A program made the position numbers and the translations under genes. A stretch of 64,000 nucleotides of DNA from Vermamoeba vermiformis (taxonomy: Eukaryota > Tubulinea > Echinamoebida), in contig JBEWZL010000121.1 in NCBI GenBank assembly GCA_045837725.1, forward strand, positions 124,001-188,000, written 5' to 3'. Positions 1-10,792 of the stretch are shown piece after piece; within the stretch, counting starts at the first letter, position 1, and the number at the start of each line of letters is the position of its first letter. The notes under the pieces were generated by a model, which ran no database searches, was not told the origin of the DNA, and saw only the letters and a program-made list of their open reading frames with translations.

Positions 1-251
1 TGCCACGAGAACTTACATTTTAAATCTGCATGCGTTTTTTGTAACGGCTATATTCCTTGCAAACGACCAGGTCTTGCCTCGAACTGCTCGTGAACTGAGT
101 ATATATTATGCTTCTATCCTCCTTTTCCGCTAAGGGACTAACTCAGTGTCTCCTTTTTCGAGTCTTTAAAAAAAAAAAAACCGTTTCTCGATTTAATTTT
201 AAACCTGCTGCGCTACACATCACCTAATCCAATCGTATTATAGCAGCAACA

Positions 252-2933
252 ATGGAGAAGAATGGGCTTGAAGTAGACCACAACGTGCCGCACTCCATCT
301 GGCTTTACCTTCCAACAGAACTGTGGTTTCAAATATTTCAATGGTTAAGAGCTACTCGATATATAGCATTAATAGGCGCATTATCGAAAGGCTTCAGAGA
401 GTTCATGATAGAGTATTTTAAATCCGTTGGTCCGTGGATGAACAAAAATATGAACGTTGCGATTGTTGGTGCTCCTGCAGTTGGTAAGTTGATTAAACAT
501 TAATAATATAATAATATCTTTAGTATTATTTGAGTTAAAATTTATTTTTGCGAGCAATTTTAGATCAGCTGATATTTTGCGAATTTTCAAAGAATGCCAA
601 TTGTACCTTCTAACGCTTATTATAGGAAAAACCACTATGCTTGCTCACCTTTTTCTTCAATCACGCCTAAATAACATCGAGCATCGATTCGCCAATTTCA
701 TGGCAAAAAACAATAAGCTGCCCGTAACATCGCATTATAATTCGTTCCTTAATGCTCGCAATGCTAAACATCCTATAACATATACGCAACATATTCGACC
801 TTTTTACTTCGACACTAGTCTGCACCACTTTACCTTTTTTGATAGTCCCGGATGTGCACGACGATTAATCACTGCGTATCGTATTTGCTCTCAAGTAAGC
901 AATATATTACCACATTATATGATTTAAATGCTTATTTGTACGCAATTATAGGTTAATACCGCTATTTTGGTGCTTCAACGCAAACAAGAGCTCGATCTGG
1001 ACTGGTTAATCAGTGGTGTAACTGCAGTATGGACGTCATTAACGCACTCGCACTTTATTATTGCCGTCAATTATAGCCACGGTATTTTTACTCAACCTAG
1101 TAAGTACTCGCACGAAAAAAAGGATCGTACTAGTACCTTAAAAATTCATAATTTATTTTTCTTTGCTTTGAGCTTAAAAATAGTGTCATTAATATAAGGA
1201 GCGCTAATACGGCCTATATTTAATATTGGAAGGATTATTAATGATAATTTGCTTTAGATTGGGAAGCAGATCAAAAACTACTTTACGAGAAATTGGTTAA
1301 GGCAGTGCCTGCAAAGTTGCTTTCTAATATTAAACTGATTCCGATCAACGCACTTGAAGGGTTTAATGTTTACTCGCCTCATGCCGGCATCGATGACTCG
1401 AACATCTGGTAAGTCGGTTAATCAGCTTCAAAATTCAATTTTATACAGAAATTATTATTTAAGTCCTATACGTCTTAATTTGTGATATATAAATATAGGT
1501 ATAACGGCCCTACATTATATCGAGCATTACATGCTATATGGGAGAAGTTGGAATATCCTGCCGAACGGATCGAGAAGCCGTTTTCGATGACAGTCCTTCG
1601 CCCTATGAAAGTTGGTGGAGTAGGACCCATTATTGCCGGAGCAGTTAATAGTAAGGAGATTAGAATCATATTTGACGTTTAAGCCAAATCTAAAAAATAT
1701 TTCCTTTTTAGGCGGATGTCTCAAACCCGGAATGAAACTTCGCGTTTGCTGCTCTGGTTTCCCAGCGACTCCATTAGTAGTTCATTCTATCCAGCATAAT
1801 GGCAGAAATATGGACGAAGCTAAACCCTCCGATTATATTGGAATTTCATTCACATCCGCTTCAAGAACTCAAATAACCGGCTGGAACATACTCGAAAAAG
1901 TCAAATATGGCATGATAGTGGCCGATAATAATAATCCTCCGAAGAGAGTCAAGTCGTTTACGGCGGCTATTGCTATCGTAAGTAGTCACAAGAATTTCGT
2001 ACAAAAAAATATCGAATTTTATTCTCCGGAGCGTTTTTCGGCATTACAATCACGAAGTTAAATTAGCACTATGAACGGTCTATAATAATTAGTCTTTTCA
2101 AATATTTATTCCAAAAGTTTTGGTACCGCGTACCTACACTACTTTTGATGACAAAAAATCTACTGTAATTGCAAGTTGAGTACTCGCAAGTAGTTGAATG
2201 GGTAGTAGGTGCCCTTGTTAGCAAGTAGTGACCCGAACACGACGTTGCAGCAGGTCTCGGGCACGACCACACTAACAAGAATGCACCGCTTCCCGTCCGA
2301 TCAGCGAAGTTAAGCTTGTTCAGGCCTTCTTAGTACTGGGGTAGGAGACTACCTGGGAATCGGAGGTGTTGTGCTCTTTACTTTTTTGCTTTTTGCGACC
2401 GTTCATAGTGCTTTTTATTCTAAGAACCAACGAGCGCAACATGCGATCCACATCCGCATTCCGCTGACATTTTTGTTTTGCACAGACGTCTTCTAGAGCT
2501 GGTCAGCTTCGGGAAGGGCAACAGTACAAGGCTATTTATCAAGGAAATCACATCTTTGTCGTGTTCAAAACTTTTGTTCAAGTCCTCGACAAGGATCACA
2601 AAGAGGTCACTCGAAAAAACCTTCATCCAGGTAACCCTTCATTCCGATAATTATTATTATTTAATTACTCTGTTTAATTTTATTTATTAAACTATGATTA
2701 TTTGTGCAGGCGATTCGTGCTTAGCATTGTGCATCCCGACGCAAGAGATGTGGACGTACCCCAAGACCAACAACAGAAATCAAAAGAAGGACGGACGCGA
2801 TGTAATATTGTTCACCACTCAACGCCGCATATCCGCTGTTGGTCGTATTGATGCGATAACTTTCTTTGAAGATAACGAAGTTGCTCAGCAACCGAAACAA
2901 TTTGCTCATGGAAGACAACCTGAAATAAAATAA
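252..2933 (+). CDS. F-box protein fused to a degenerate eEF1A-like GTPase
   Basis: Eight exons (252-483, 626-894, 952-1099, 1258-1408, 1499-1650, 1712-1977, 2486-2630, 2710-2933) join in one frame to give about 528 residues. The N-terminus is F-box-like (IWLYLPTELWFQIFQWL). It is followed by a full eEF1A/EF-Tu-like body: P-loop GAPAVGKTT, a G3-like DSPGC in place of DAPGH, a G4 region reduced to VNYSH in place of VNKMD, then WYNGPTLYRAL, KVGGVGPIIAG and CLKPGMKL of domain II. Domain III resembles eEF1A near GNHIFVVF, HPGDSCLAL and RRISAVGRIDAI. Loss of the NKxD specificity residues and of the DxPGH histidine suggests it is not a working elongation factor; a ubiquitin-ligase adaptor with a GTPase-derived module is an inference. 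The large intron 1978-2485 carries a 5S rRNA gene on the same strand. Exon structure is well supported because every junction keeps frame. Confidence 0.85.
2259..2377 (+). rRNA. 5S ribosomal RNA, nested in an intron
   Basis: A 119-base sequence with the eukaryotic 5S hallmarks: GTCCGATCAGCGAAGTTAAG, TTAGTACTGGGGTAGGAGAC and CCTGGGAATCGGAGGTG, which cover the internal pol III control region. The two ends pair (GGGCACGAC with GTTGTGCTC) as helix I. It lies in the intron between exons 6 and 7 of the F-box/eEF1A-like gene, in sense orientation. The copy at 55875-55993 is identical over the whole gene. Ends are set by helix I and may be off by a base or two. Confidence 0.93.
2382..2394 (+). terminator. 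Pol III terminator of the 5S gene
   Basis: A run of six T followed after two bases by four more T sits a few bases past the end of 5S helix I, as expected for RNA polymerase III termination. The same arrangement with five T follows the second 5S copy at 55998-56002. Confidence 0.7.
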
Positions 2934-3645
2934 GCGATGGAAAATTAGCATATTATGTAACGGATAAGTATTAATATTTATGAATAATATGAATAAATTG
3001 TAAAATAAATAAATTAAACGCACGAGACGTGTTCGTTTGTTGAGAGAGAGACAATAAAATCGCGCGTACAGACAAATAAATTGACCGTACTTAATAATGA
3101 CATTCGTCACAATTAATATTGAAGTAATATGGTTTATCGTAGCCGTATTCGTGGTTTCATTTTTAGTCAAGTTTGTTTTTATGTGCCGTTGAAGTATTTC
3201 GCATAAGGCTGTGTATATTTAAAGCACACGAGGTACGGTAATCATAGAATTATAATAACGAGGTAAATATCGTAACAGGTGTGGAATAACAGATTCGTTT
3301 TACTTGAAAAATTAGTCAGAGAGCTCCTTCTGTTATAATATTATAATATTATTTTATGCACGTAAGCAATATTCCTATTATTTAAATTAATTAATTACCT
3401 CTATGGTGGGGGTCTGTGAATCTGCAGATGCGATTATTTTAAAATCCCAATTTATTTAAAATATGAAATTGCCGGAATTATGATCACATATATTTTAGTT
3501 ATGCATTTAACTGAATCAATAATTCAAAATTATTGCAGATATTTGGCAATGCCGAAACGATTTTATTCGAAAGCTATTTACAGAGCTTATTCTTACATGA
3601 GTTCAATTTACATATCATTACATTAATATCCATCGGTAATATTAA
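2934..3645. other. Intergenic, AT-rich
   Basis: This convergent spacer between the F-box/eEF1A-like gene and the first EF-hand gene contains only short AT-rich reading frames. I see no RNA gene or conserved motif; 3' untranslated ends of both neighbours are expected here. Confidence 0.5.
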
Positions 3646-4048
3646 TTAGTACCGCTCAGGATTGAATTCGTGCAATTTTTCAGCGAGCTCCCAAAAGTCT
3701 CGGATCTGAATAATTTGCAACAGCTCTTCAAATGATACTTGACCATTGCCATCAGTATCAGCCATCTTGAATAGCTCTTCGGGGAATTTCCAGCGCGATT
3801 CTGGCGTGTTTATCTCAACACGAGATCCTTTTCCAAGGATCTTGACAAAATCGATTGCGAATCTGCGGAACTCAGCGCTGTTTAAGAAGCCTCTATTATC
3901 TCTATCATATTGTTTAAGCACCTTCTGCACTTTATTCTTATTCGTTGGCTCTTTGACTGCCGCTGACACGACTTTCATGTCGTTACCCTACATCCGCTGT
4001 CAATTTTCTTTTCATCGCTAATTACAAATTATTTTTTATACTTACCAT
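3646..4048 (-). CDS. EF-hand calcium-binding protein, paralogue 1
   Basis: Exon 1 is only the start codon (4046-4048), followed by a GTAAGT intron; exon 2 (3646-3987) begins GGTAACGAC, giving a 114-residue protein starting MGNDMKVV. Two EF-hand loops are visible: DRDNRGFLNSAE (about residues 29-40) and DTDGNGQVSFEE (about residues 77-88), the second fully canonical. The Met-Gly start could be N-myristoylated as in recoverin-like sensors, but position 6 is Lys rather than Ser, so this is only a possibility. It is a tandem duplicate of the gene at 5200-5601: the same intron after the ATG, same strand, and long stretches of identical DNA around the second EF-hand. The product is a likely small calcium sensor; partner unknown. 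Confidence 0.85.
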
Positions 4049-5199
4049 ATTGTTTGATACGTTGTGTTCGTTTCAATGAGCTTTAGTAATGTATCAAAAA
4101 CGTTCAGTTTAAATTCAATTCAGTCGACACCAAATTTAGCTTCGGTTCCGTGAATTGATTTAAATTCTGATATTTGAAACAATTTATTTGAATATTCATA
4201 GATGTGTGCGATCAAGTATAATATTGCTAAACTCTTATATTATTATTAATCGTTCATCACGACGTGGTAGCAATCTTTCAAAACTGGATCTCAATCCGTA
4301 GCTCGAATTCCCAAACTTCTTTAATTGGCATTGTTAAGCAGAGTCGAAACAGTCCCTCTCATACTTAATGTACCTTTCAGGTAAGTACATATTGCATGAC
4401 GAATACTGATTGGTTTTAATCTAAATTGATTTTCGACCAGGGCCAGTCGTGCCACCAAAAGCGCTCAACCTCGCTTCTGATTGGTCGACGCAGCTGCGCG
4501 TCACCCTGCGGCAAGTTCTTTATTTCCGGGGGGAAGTAAGACTTCTAGCTGTTAAATCGCTTTAGTTGTTTTACTTCTCGATTGCACTAAGACGTTTTAA
4601 TCAGCAGCAAATAACCAACTGACTATCACTACTGATTCTTAGTATCGTTCCGAGCTCGTGGCCCAAGCTTTAGCGAAGCACTCGCCGCCAGTTGATTTTT
4701 GCACGTTATTCCGACAATAAGTAAGTGTAGGCGATTACGTTATCAATTGCAATGGATTACTAACATTATCTTATTATTGTAGCATTATGTAATCGCAAAC
4801 GAGGTCGCCTAATATGGTTAGTCGGTAAATTTAAACTTTAAATTTTAGATCACAGGCGAATTCAATATACAAACTTTCAATCTCGCCTCGCTGGTATCCT
4901 CTTGATCCATAGTCATCATTATACCTGCTGCCATGGTTAGTTTGGCATTTCGCCCCGACCGGATCCAGCGCGGTATTTTGTACGGTTTATCAAAACTAAA
5001 GCTCCAACCTGGCCCTATAGCAACTCTTATTATCACGAGGTATTGACGTTTATATGAAGTACTAATTGATAGTATTATTTGGGCCACAGGAAGGTGTGAA
5101 TTAGCTTAGCCCCAATTCGCCTGGAAGATTTTGACAAAAGCGATGGGGTATAAAGAAAGGTATTAATTTACATAAAATTACAGTAGTATACAAGCAATA
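4049..5199. other. Intergenic region with a possible short transcript
   Basis: Positions 4400-4560 are GC-richer, with inverted CCAAT boxes (GATTGG at about 4409 and 4478) and a GGTCGACGCAGCTGCGCGTC stretch, so they look like a promoter. A plus-strand transcript is possible: donor-like GTAAGTG at about 4721, acceptor TTGTAG at about 4783, and a 38-codon frame starting ATGGTTAGTTTGGC at 4932 that splices (GTATTG...CACAG) and ends near 5100. Two in-frame-start-and-stop mini-ORFs precede it. I do not recognise the peptide and would not call a gene on this evidence alone. Confidence 0.2.
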
Positions 5200-5601
5200 C
5201 TAATACTTCTCTGGGCAGAATTCATGCAATTTTTCAGCGAGTTCCCAAAAGTCTCGGATCTGAAGTATGCGCAACAGCTCTTCAAATGATACTTGACCAT
5301 TGCCATCAGTATCAGCCATCTTGAATAGCTCTTCAGGGAATTTCCAAGTGGACTCTGGTGTGTTTATAGCGACGTGAGCTTTTCCAAGGACCTTTACAAA
5401 ATCGATCGCGAATCTGCGAAACTCCGAACTTTTCAAGTAGCCTCTGTTGCCTTTATCGTATCGCCTGAACATTTTTCTTATCTTTCGATCATTATTTGGC
5501 TCTTCAATGGCTTCTGAAATAACTTGCATGTCGTTACCCTGCATGCGGACGCTCTTAATTTATTTCAACACTAATTAAGAACCGAAAACGATACTTACCA
5601 T
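5200..5601 (-). CDS. EF-hand calcium-binding protein, paralogue 2
   Basis: The structure matches the neighbour at 3646-4048: a start-codon-only exon (5599-5601), a short intron, then exon 2 (5200-5538), giving 113 residues beginning MGNDMQVI. A longer start in the intron sequence (MQGNDM) is possible without splicing, but the shared ATG-intron layout of both copies favours the spliced form. EF-hand loops are DKGNRGYLKSSE (third position Gly, so weaker) and DTDGNGQVSFEE (canonical). The C-termini end FNPERY and FCPEKY in the two copies. Divergence is mostly in the N-terminal third and the first loop, which suggests a relatively recent duplication with conservation of the second calcium site. 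Confidence 0.85.
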
Positions 5602-6059
5602 CTTGTTTGTTAGGTTATTATCTTGATACAATGTTATGGAAGCAATTCGCAAGTTTAAAATTAAAACTAGACAGTGACACGTGCGAACCAGGTGAGTGAA
5701 ATTTCACTGAAGACGAAATAGCATAAAGGCAAGCCACGTCGAATGCTACTAAGTAGTTACCTTAATTACTCATTATGGTCCTTTTCGATAGGGCGTAAGT
5801 ACGGGGCATGTCGGAGGTTTGACTCGCTAATGGCACTCCCAGGTATACAAAGGTTCTTTAGGTACTATCTATGTAATTGAGTGCTCTATAAATCTTGTCG
5901 TATTGCAAACAAAACAACTGATTTTACTTTCGCTATATTGTTTCACAGGCGAATTTGATTGGGCGAATTCAAGATTACCAATAATAACTCCGCGACAAGC
6001 GATATTATTATACTACTATATTAGCTAGAGATGCACTCTAGATTTGACTATTGTCACCG
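5602..6059. other. Intergenic, no gene seen
   Basis: This spacer of about 460 bases lies between the second EF-hand gene and the 3' end of the TRAF-type gene. Apart from two GGCGAATT motifs near 5948 and 5962, I see no frame, RNA or repeat. Confidence 0.5.
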
Positions 6060-7544
6060 CTACTTATTAACTCGGTTCTCTTTGCCTCTACTACGGGTGC
6101 TAGATCTGGTCACCATCGTTGGTTTGGCGGGTGATTTGGGCTTAGCTACACGTGACTTGGCTGCTGCTGGAGCACGTGACTTGGCTGCCGCTGGAGCACG
6201 TGACTGCGATAAAGCCTTTGCTGCTTGTACCGCTTGCGCTACTTTCTTGGCATTTTGTTCCGTGAAAAATTTTTCTGCCAGCGCCACGTGGTCGTCAGCT
6301 TTGTTAATCAAGTGATTGTTATAGTCCACTCGTTTGCCCTAGAATCGATTTCTTAGCTATTAGTTTTGATAGATACCATATTTAGAAATTAGTTAGGTTC
6401 GTCATAAAATTTTGAAATAAGGGTTCGAGTCTCGAAATTTTTAATCTGGATCTGGTACGTACCACAAAAGTGCACCCAAACTTGCTAAACGGACACGTGA
6501 TTGGTCGAACCGGACACACATTTTTCGAATGTTCATCACGTTTTTCACGTGTTGTGGTCGCTCCACATGATTTACACGCGACAGGAAATTTGAGGCACTC
6601 AGAAAGGTGATTCTGTTATTATTAAATATTAGTATAATTATTCTAATAATAGCGTCGTATCCGTAAAATTGTACCTCCAATTGCTCGTGCATAAAGTTCA
6701 GTTTACAGTATTTGCAAGGAACGACTCGTTTGGGACAATCTTGCGCTAAATGATCGCTGTACTTGTAGCGACGAATTTTAGCACCGCAATTTTTCCTGTA
6801 AATTATTCAGGTTATTATTCAGACTATTAATGGATTGGATTTGCCCAACTTACCCACAGCGGACGTAGGCGTACGGGCACTTGGTAAGGTGGGCACTAAC
6901 ATCCCCGCGAGTAAGCTTTGCTTTGCAACCGCGTTTAAAGTGAGGGCACTGAGCTGGAAGATTATCAACAAGCCTGGATTCAATTTTTAGCGAATCCGCA
7001 AATAAATTTCCTTCGTTGTTGCTTATTTAACAAAATTACCGTTGTACAGGAACATTTTGAGCAACACTTTTCTTGGTTATGGCTTTGCGGCAGGACGGAC
7101 AAGTCTTACTTCGCGTCATCCAGTCTGTAATGCACTCTACAGCCATAAAAAAATTAGTACTAAGCCTTATTTTAATATGGCATATTTAATATAATATTAT
7201 TTAGCCAAACAGAAGAGTTTCGGCAGGGATCTTACTCTGACAATAGCATTGATGGCAACAGAGCGTTTCATGGGCGTCATGAAGCTTATCGTGACATATA
7301 ACGCAGTCAAAATTCGTTCCGTCCATCTCCTTACTTGGTGCACGTTCGACAGTTTGAAGATGACAAAAGATTTTTTTGAGCGATCTGGTGCAATTAGGCA
7401 GCGAAGGGAATTTTCGGGTCCAATCCTGAGGTAAAGCACTAAACCGATTATACTACTATTAACTACTAAGTGGCTAAACAAACAAATTGATTTGGCTGTT
7501 AGTTTCGTCCATTGAAATTCTGAAGCTCGTTCCTCCAATGGATC
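6060..7544 (-). CDS. RING finger / TRAF-type zinc-finger protein
   Basis: Six exons join in frame: 7236-7425, 7040-7136, 6854-6973, 6675-6795, 6463-6612 and 6060-6338; a likely earlier exon runs from about 7544 to 7452. The RING is split over two exons: CVIC, then LCCHQCYCQKC, then TCPSC, a RING-HC spacing. After it come TRAF-type zinc fingers (CPHFKRGCKAKL, CPYAYVRCGKNC, CPKRVVPCKYC, CLKFPVACKSCG, CPFSKFGCTFVGKR), each ending in a D/H-x-H-L-like step. The tail is a helical AEKFFTEQNAKKVAQAVQAA segment, then a Lys/Ala-rich end with two SRAPAAAK repeats. This is the layout of TRAF-like E3 ubiquitin ligases, common in amoebae. The true start upstream of about 7540 is not resolved: candidate exons around 7640-7790 are open but I could not choose an ATG. 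Confidence 0.8.
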
Positions 7545-8472
7545 CTAAATTGCAACTACCGCGCAATAGAAGAAACATATGGCACGACTTTTGCCAAGTG
7601 TGCATCAATGAGTCCCTACCGTCAGCGCCACATTGCCGCGTTGTGCGCGAGGAAGTCGCCATCCTGAAAACAATTTGATCAGATCGAGTGCAAAGTAATA
7701 ACATTAATAACACGCCTTTTGGATGGGAATATTTTTGCAATGGTTTTTTTAACCGTCAAATAAGCGGCATGTGCAGCAAGAGGTTTCCACGCGGTATTTT
7801 TAACACATCCAAATCAATTATGCACTCTGCCTAACAATTAGTACTGCCGTTTTGCTTAGTACGTATTATAGTAATTTATTAGATTATATTCTGATTTTTC
7901 GGTGCAGAAATAAAAGACAAATGGATCAAGATCAAGATCTTTTTGCTACCAACACTTGAATTGAAAATAGAGCATCTCAGATGCGCATCTTGCAAAGTAT
8001 ATTGGACTATTATTATGATGGAGAGACGTTTTATTAGCCGCTCAAAGGATACAAACTCAATTAGATCTGATCCAGCCACAGCCAGTCTCAAGCTCGTCGA
8101 ACAGCAAATACAACTACGACATAGATTTATGATAACTTCAATTTTTGTTATCGAATTGTCTTGCGATCTATCTCAACAGATATCTGGTGTCAAAAATGTC
8201 ATAAGGCAATCACCAACATCCTCGAAAGTCAGCCACTCCTCGTGCCAGCATTGAATACAAGACATATAAATAAGTAAAGTAATAGAGAAATTGTGGCATT
8301 GAATCAATTTTGTCGGTTAAGAAGGGGACTGACAAGCTGTTGGCACCAAAAATCACAAATCAAAAGCCTCATTTGTGTCATTCAATCAAAGTGAAATGAT
8401 TGGTAATCACATAACGCCTTATTAACGCAATATTCAACCAGTTTTATGCAGATGAGAAGAAGCACATCTGCG
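7545..8472. other. Unresolved region between divergent genes
   Basis: The left part (7545-7800) probably holds 5' exons of the RING/TRAF gene. A frame free of stops over about 70 codons exists on the minus strand (about 8120-7880), and an overlapping one on the plus strand (7943-8254). Neither shows a motif I recognise, and neither has convincing splice sites in a coherent model. The remainder to 8472 should hold the promoter of the membrane-protein gene. Confidence 0.3.
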
Positions 8473-10464
8473 ATGAAACTGATTTATCTTGTGATTACTG
8501 GCAAGTAACGGATGAATCAAATCTTTTTTTCTTAAAATACTTATATTTCTATATTAATCGATGTTCTTTTAGTATTTTTAAGCTCGGCAGTTGCGTTGGA
8601 AATAATATTCACCAGAAGATCTAGCTTCAACGGTACCGGATCAGCATAAAAATATGATCAGATAGCGCAATATAATAAGACCTAGTACTAATATATTCTA
8701 TTTAGACGTTTTTATCGCCACGTATTTGGTGGGTTGGTCCGACAGTTTGGGATTTCGACTTGACCGGCGAACTTGTTTCCATAAACAGCTCAGACGTAGC
8801 CAATAAGTAAGTATTAATCAGTTCTATATATTTATAATAATATTGATCGATTCATATTAGATTGTTTTGAGTCGCAATTATGAAAACTCAGAGATCGAAG
8901 ATCTATGGAAAAGAAATGCATTAGGAGCTGTATTATACTCAGGCCATTCACCACGTAATTATAACCAGCATTGCGCATCCAAAAATTTCGCCTTTTGAGC
9001 ACAAGATCTTAAATTCCATTTTTAGAAAAAACGTTTTCGGAGACGTTTCCGAATTAACCCGATTTGTATATCAGTGGATATACCAGGAATAACCAATTAC
9101 ATGCTCGATCGACCTCAACACGACATTCTCTTGCCAACGGTGACGATTTCAATTTTTTCTTTCGATCAGCTGCGAACCTGGATCGAGGATGAAGGCAGAA
9201 ATATTGCTATAAGAGTAACGTCACGCGGTAAGCATTAATATTATGGATTAGAATATTTTCTGGCCTGAGAAGAAAGAAAATAAATTTCTGATCTGGTTTT
9301 TGTTTTGTTAGATCCGAATCCGTGGGACGAGATGATGCAATCGGGTGCTATGATATTCTTCTCCGTATTCATGTCAGCCTTTACATTACTCTGCATTGGT
9401 CTTGCGTCGTACAAATTGGCCATGTTTGTCAAAGCGAAAGGATGTCAACAGTCGATTCCTCAAACGATGCTCATTTTGGAAATTATTGCCAATACGAGTA
9501 CGTACTATTTAAAAATATTACTAAGGAGCGAAATATAATGCTACTAATCACAATTGTAGTCCGATTTTTCTCTTGTGTTGTGGATCCGCTACAATCCCGA
9601 GGAATATTGCCTTATGCCCTCAATCAGGTCTTATTCTCCGTTCATTGGCCATTTGCATTGATGAATATTCTATTGATCAGCTTGTACTGGTACGATTTTT
9701 TTTTTGACACTTTGACACTTTGACATTTCATCGTTGACACGTTCAATTTTTAGGCACGAGTTAATGACTAAGACTTCTATGAATGTTATAACGTTCTTAG
9801 ATAAGTTAAAAATACCGTTTTGGTGCATTTTTGCGGTCATTTTGGCCTCAGAATTCACCGCAGGAATGTTACGAGGATTTGGCTTGGCTATCAAAGTGTT
9901 CAGAAACCCTTTTGTAGTGTTAGCCTGTGGATATATGTTGATTGGACTAGCATGCGTCATATTCTATATTTATACCGGTACAACGCTGACGCAAACGATG
10001 AGAAGATCCTCGGCAGAGTTGATGGCTTCGAACAAAGTCAAACGCCTCAATAGGGTAAGATATATTATTAAATTAACAATGATATCATACTGAAAGTAAA
10101 AGTTAAATCGAATCGATAATAGTAACGAAATTAAATTTCTGGATCTGATCTAAATTTTTTGCCGTTACAAAGAGACTAATATTTTCTTATTTAGACTTCA
10201 AAATATATCTACGCCAGTTCAGCCGGTGTTATTTGTTGGTTAGTCGCAATCGCCATCGGCGGACTAACAGATACGTTGTGGTTGCCTTGGGGCTATTTCG
10301 GAGTTTGGTTCGCTCAATTCTTTTTGACTACCTTCATTAGTCTCACGCAACAATTGGCCATTCAAGAACCGAATTCAATTTGTGCTCGAGTCAAGACTTC
10401 GAGAGGTAGTTCTGAGGCAACAACTAGCAAACGTAGAAAACGATTGTCAGCAAAAGCAACGTAA
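8473..10464 (+). CDS. Multi-pass membrane protein with secreted N-terminal domain
   Basis: The start ATG at 8473 opens a signal peptide that is completed across a GC-AG intron (exon 1 8473-8500; donor GCAAGT): MKLIYLVIT then VFLSSAVALEIIF. The luminal part (about 8700-9230) includes GALGAVLYSGHSP and SVDIPGITNYML, reminiscent of a protease-associated (PA) fold, but this is not certain. From 9312 there are seven likely hydrophobic segments: MIFFSVFMSAFTLLCIGLA, the IRFFSCVV region, HWPFALMNILLISLYW, IPFWCIFAVILA, VVLACGYMLIGLACVIFYIY, YASSAGVICWLVAIAIGG and WFAQFFLTTFISL. The tail is basic. The overall plan is receptor-like; I cannot name the family. The exon 2/3 junction (and possibly 4/5) does not keep frame with standard splice sites, so the N-terminal model is provisional; the part from 9312 to 10464 joins cleanly. 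Confidence 0.65.
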
Positions 10465-10792
10465 ATTATTGTCTTAAGTTGAAGAACAAACCCCAATATG
10501 ATTTGTTCCGTAACTGTTTTATTAATAACGCGTATTTGGCCGTATTTTTTTCCGACGGATTTTTGCAATGGAATATTCTTCGACCTTTCCTCAAATACAG
10601 CTGAGGGTTTTTATGGCCGATTAACTGGGCAACTTTTAAAGCTAACATCAATTAATTATGTGCCCGAACGGCAGAGAGTGCATCGTTCGTTCATGTCTTG
10701 GTAAAACTTTTTTTGTTTTTTGTTTTTTGTATTAAATTGCGCAACACCACAAGTCACAACAAACGCTTGCGTTCAATTAAGCTGTGACAAGC
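10465..10792. other. Spacer before the intronless ATPase gene
   Basis: About 330 bases with T-rich runs (10707-10733, T interrupted by G). There is no visible bacterial-type ribosome site before the ATG at 10793, so the downstream gene must use a host promoter in this spacer. Confidence 0.4.

Larger units (their letters stand above)
2223..2457 (+). repeat. 5S-containing dispersed block, copy A
   Basis: From AAGTAGTGACCCGAAC to ATCCACATCCGC this stretch matches 55839-56071. The match covers about 36 bases before the 5S gene, the identical 119-base gene and about 80 bases after it, with a few substitutions and small gaps only in the flanks. Outside these points the two introns do not resemble each other. 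The block looks like the unit that was copied into both introns. Confidence 0.85.

Noticed and set aside
2223-2457. A tRNA- or 5S-derived SINE
   Set aside because: The full, identical 5S gene with intact helix I and terminator, and the absence of a poly-A tail or visible target duplications, fit a dispersed 5S gene better than a SINE; a copy survey would decide.
6060-6379. A separate small basic, histone-like gene with its own ATG-only exon at 6377-6379
   Set aside because: The preceding TRAF exon ends in phase 0 at 6463 and joins to 6338 to complete the last zinc finger (CPFSKFGCTFVGKR...), so this is the final exon of the RING/TRAF gene.
7943-8254. A 103-codon plus-strand frame as a gene
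   Set aside because: It starts at a non-ATG codon, overlaps an equally long minus-strand frame, and has no motif or sensible splice context.
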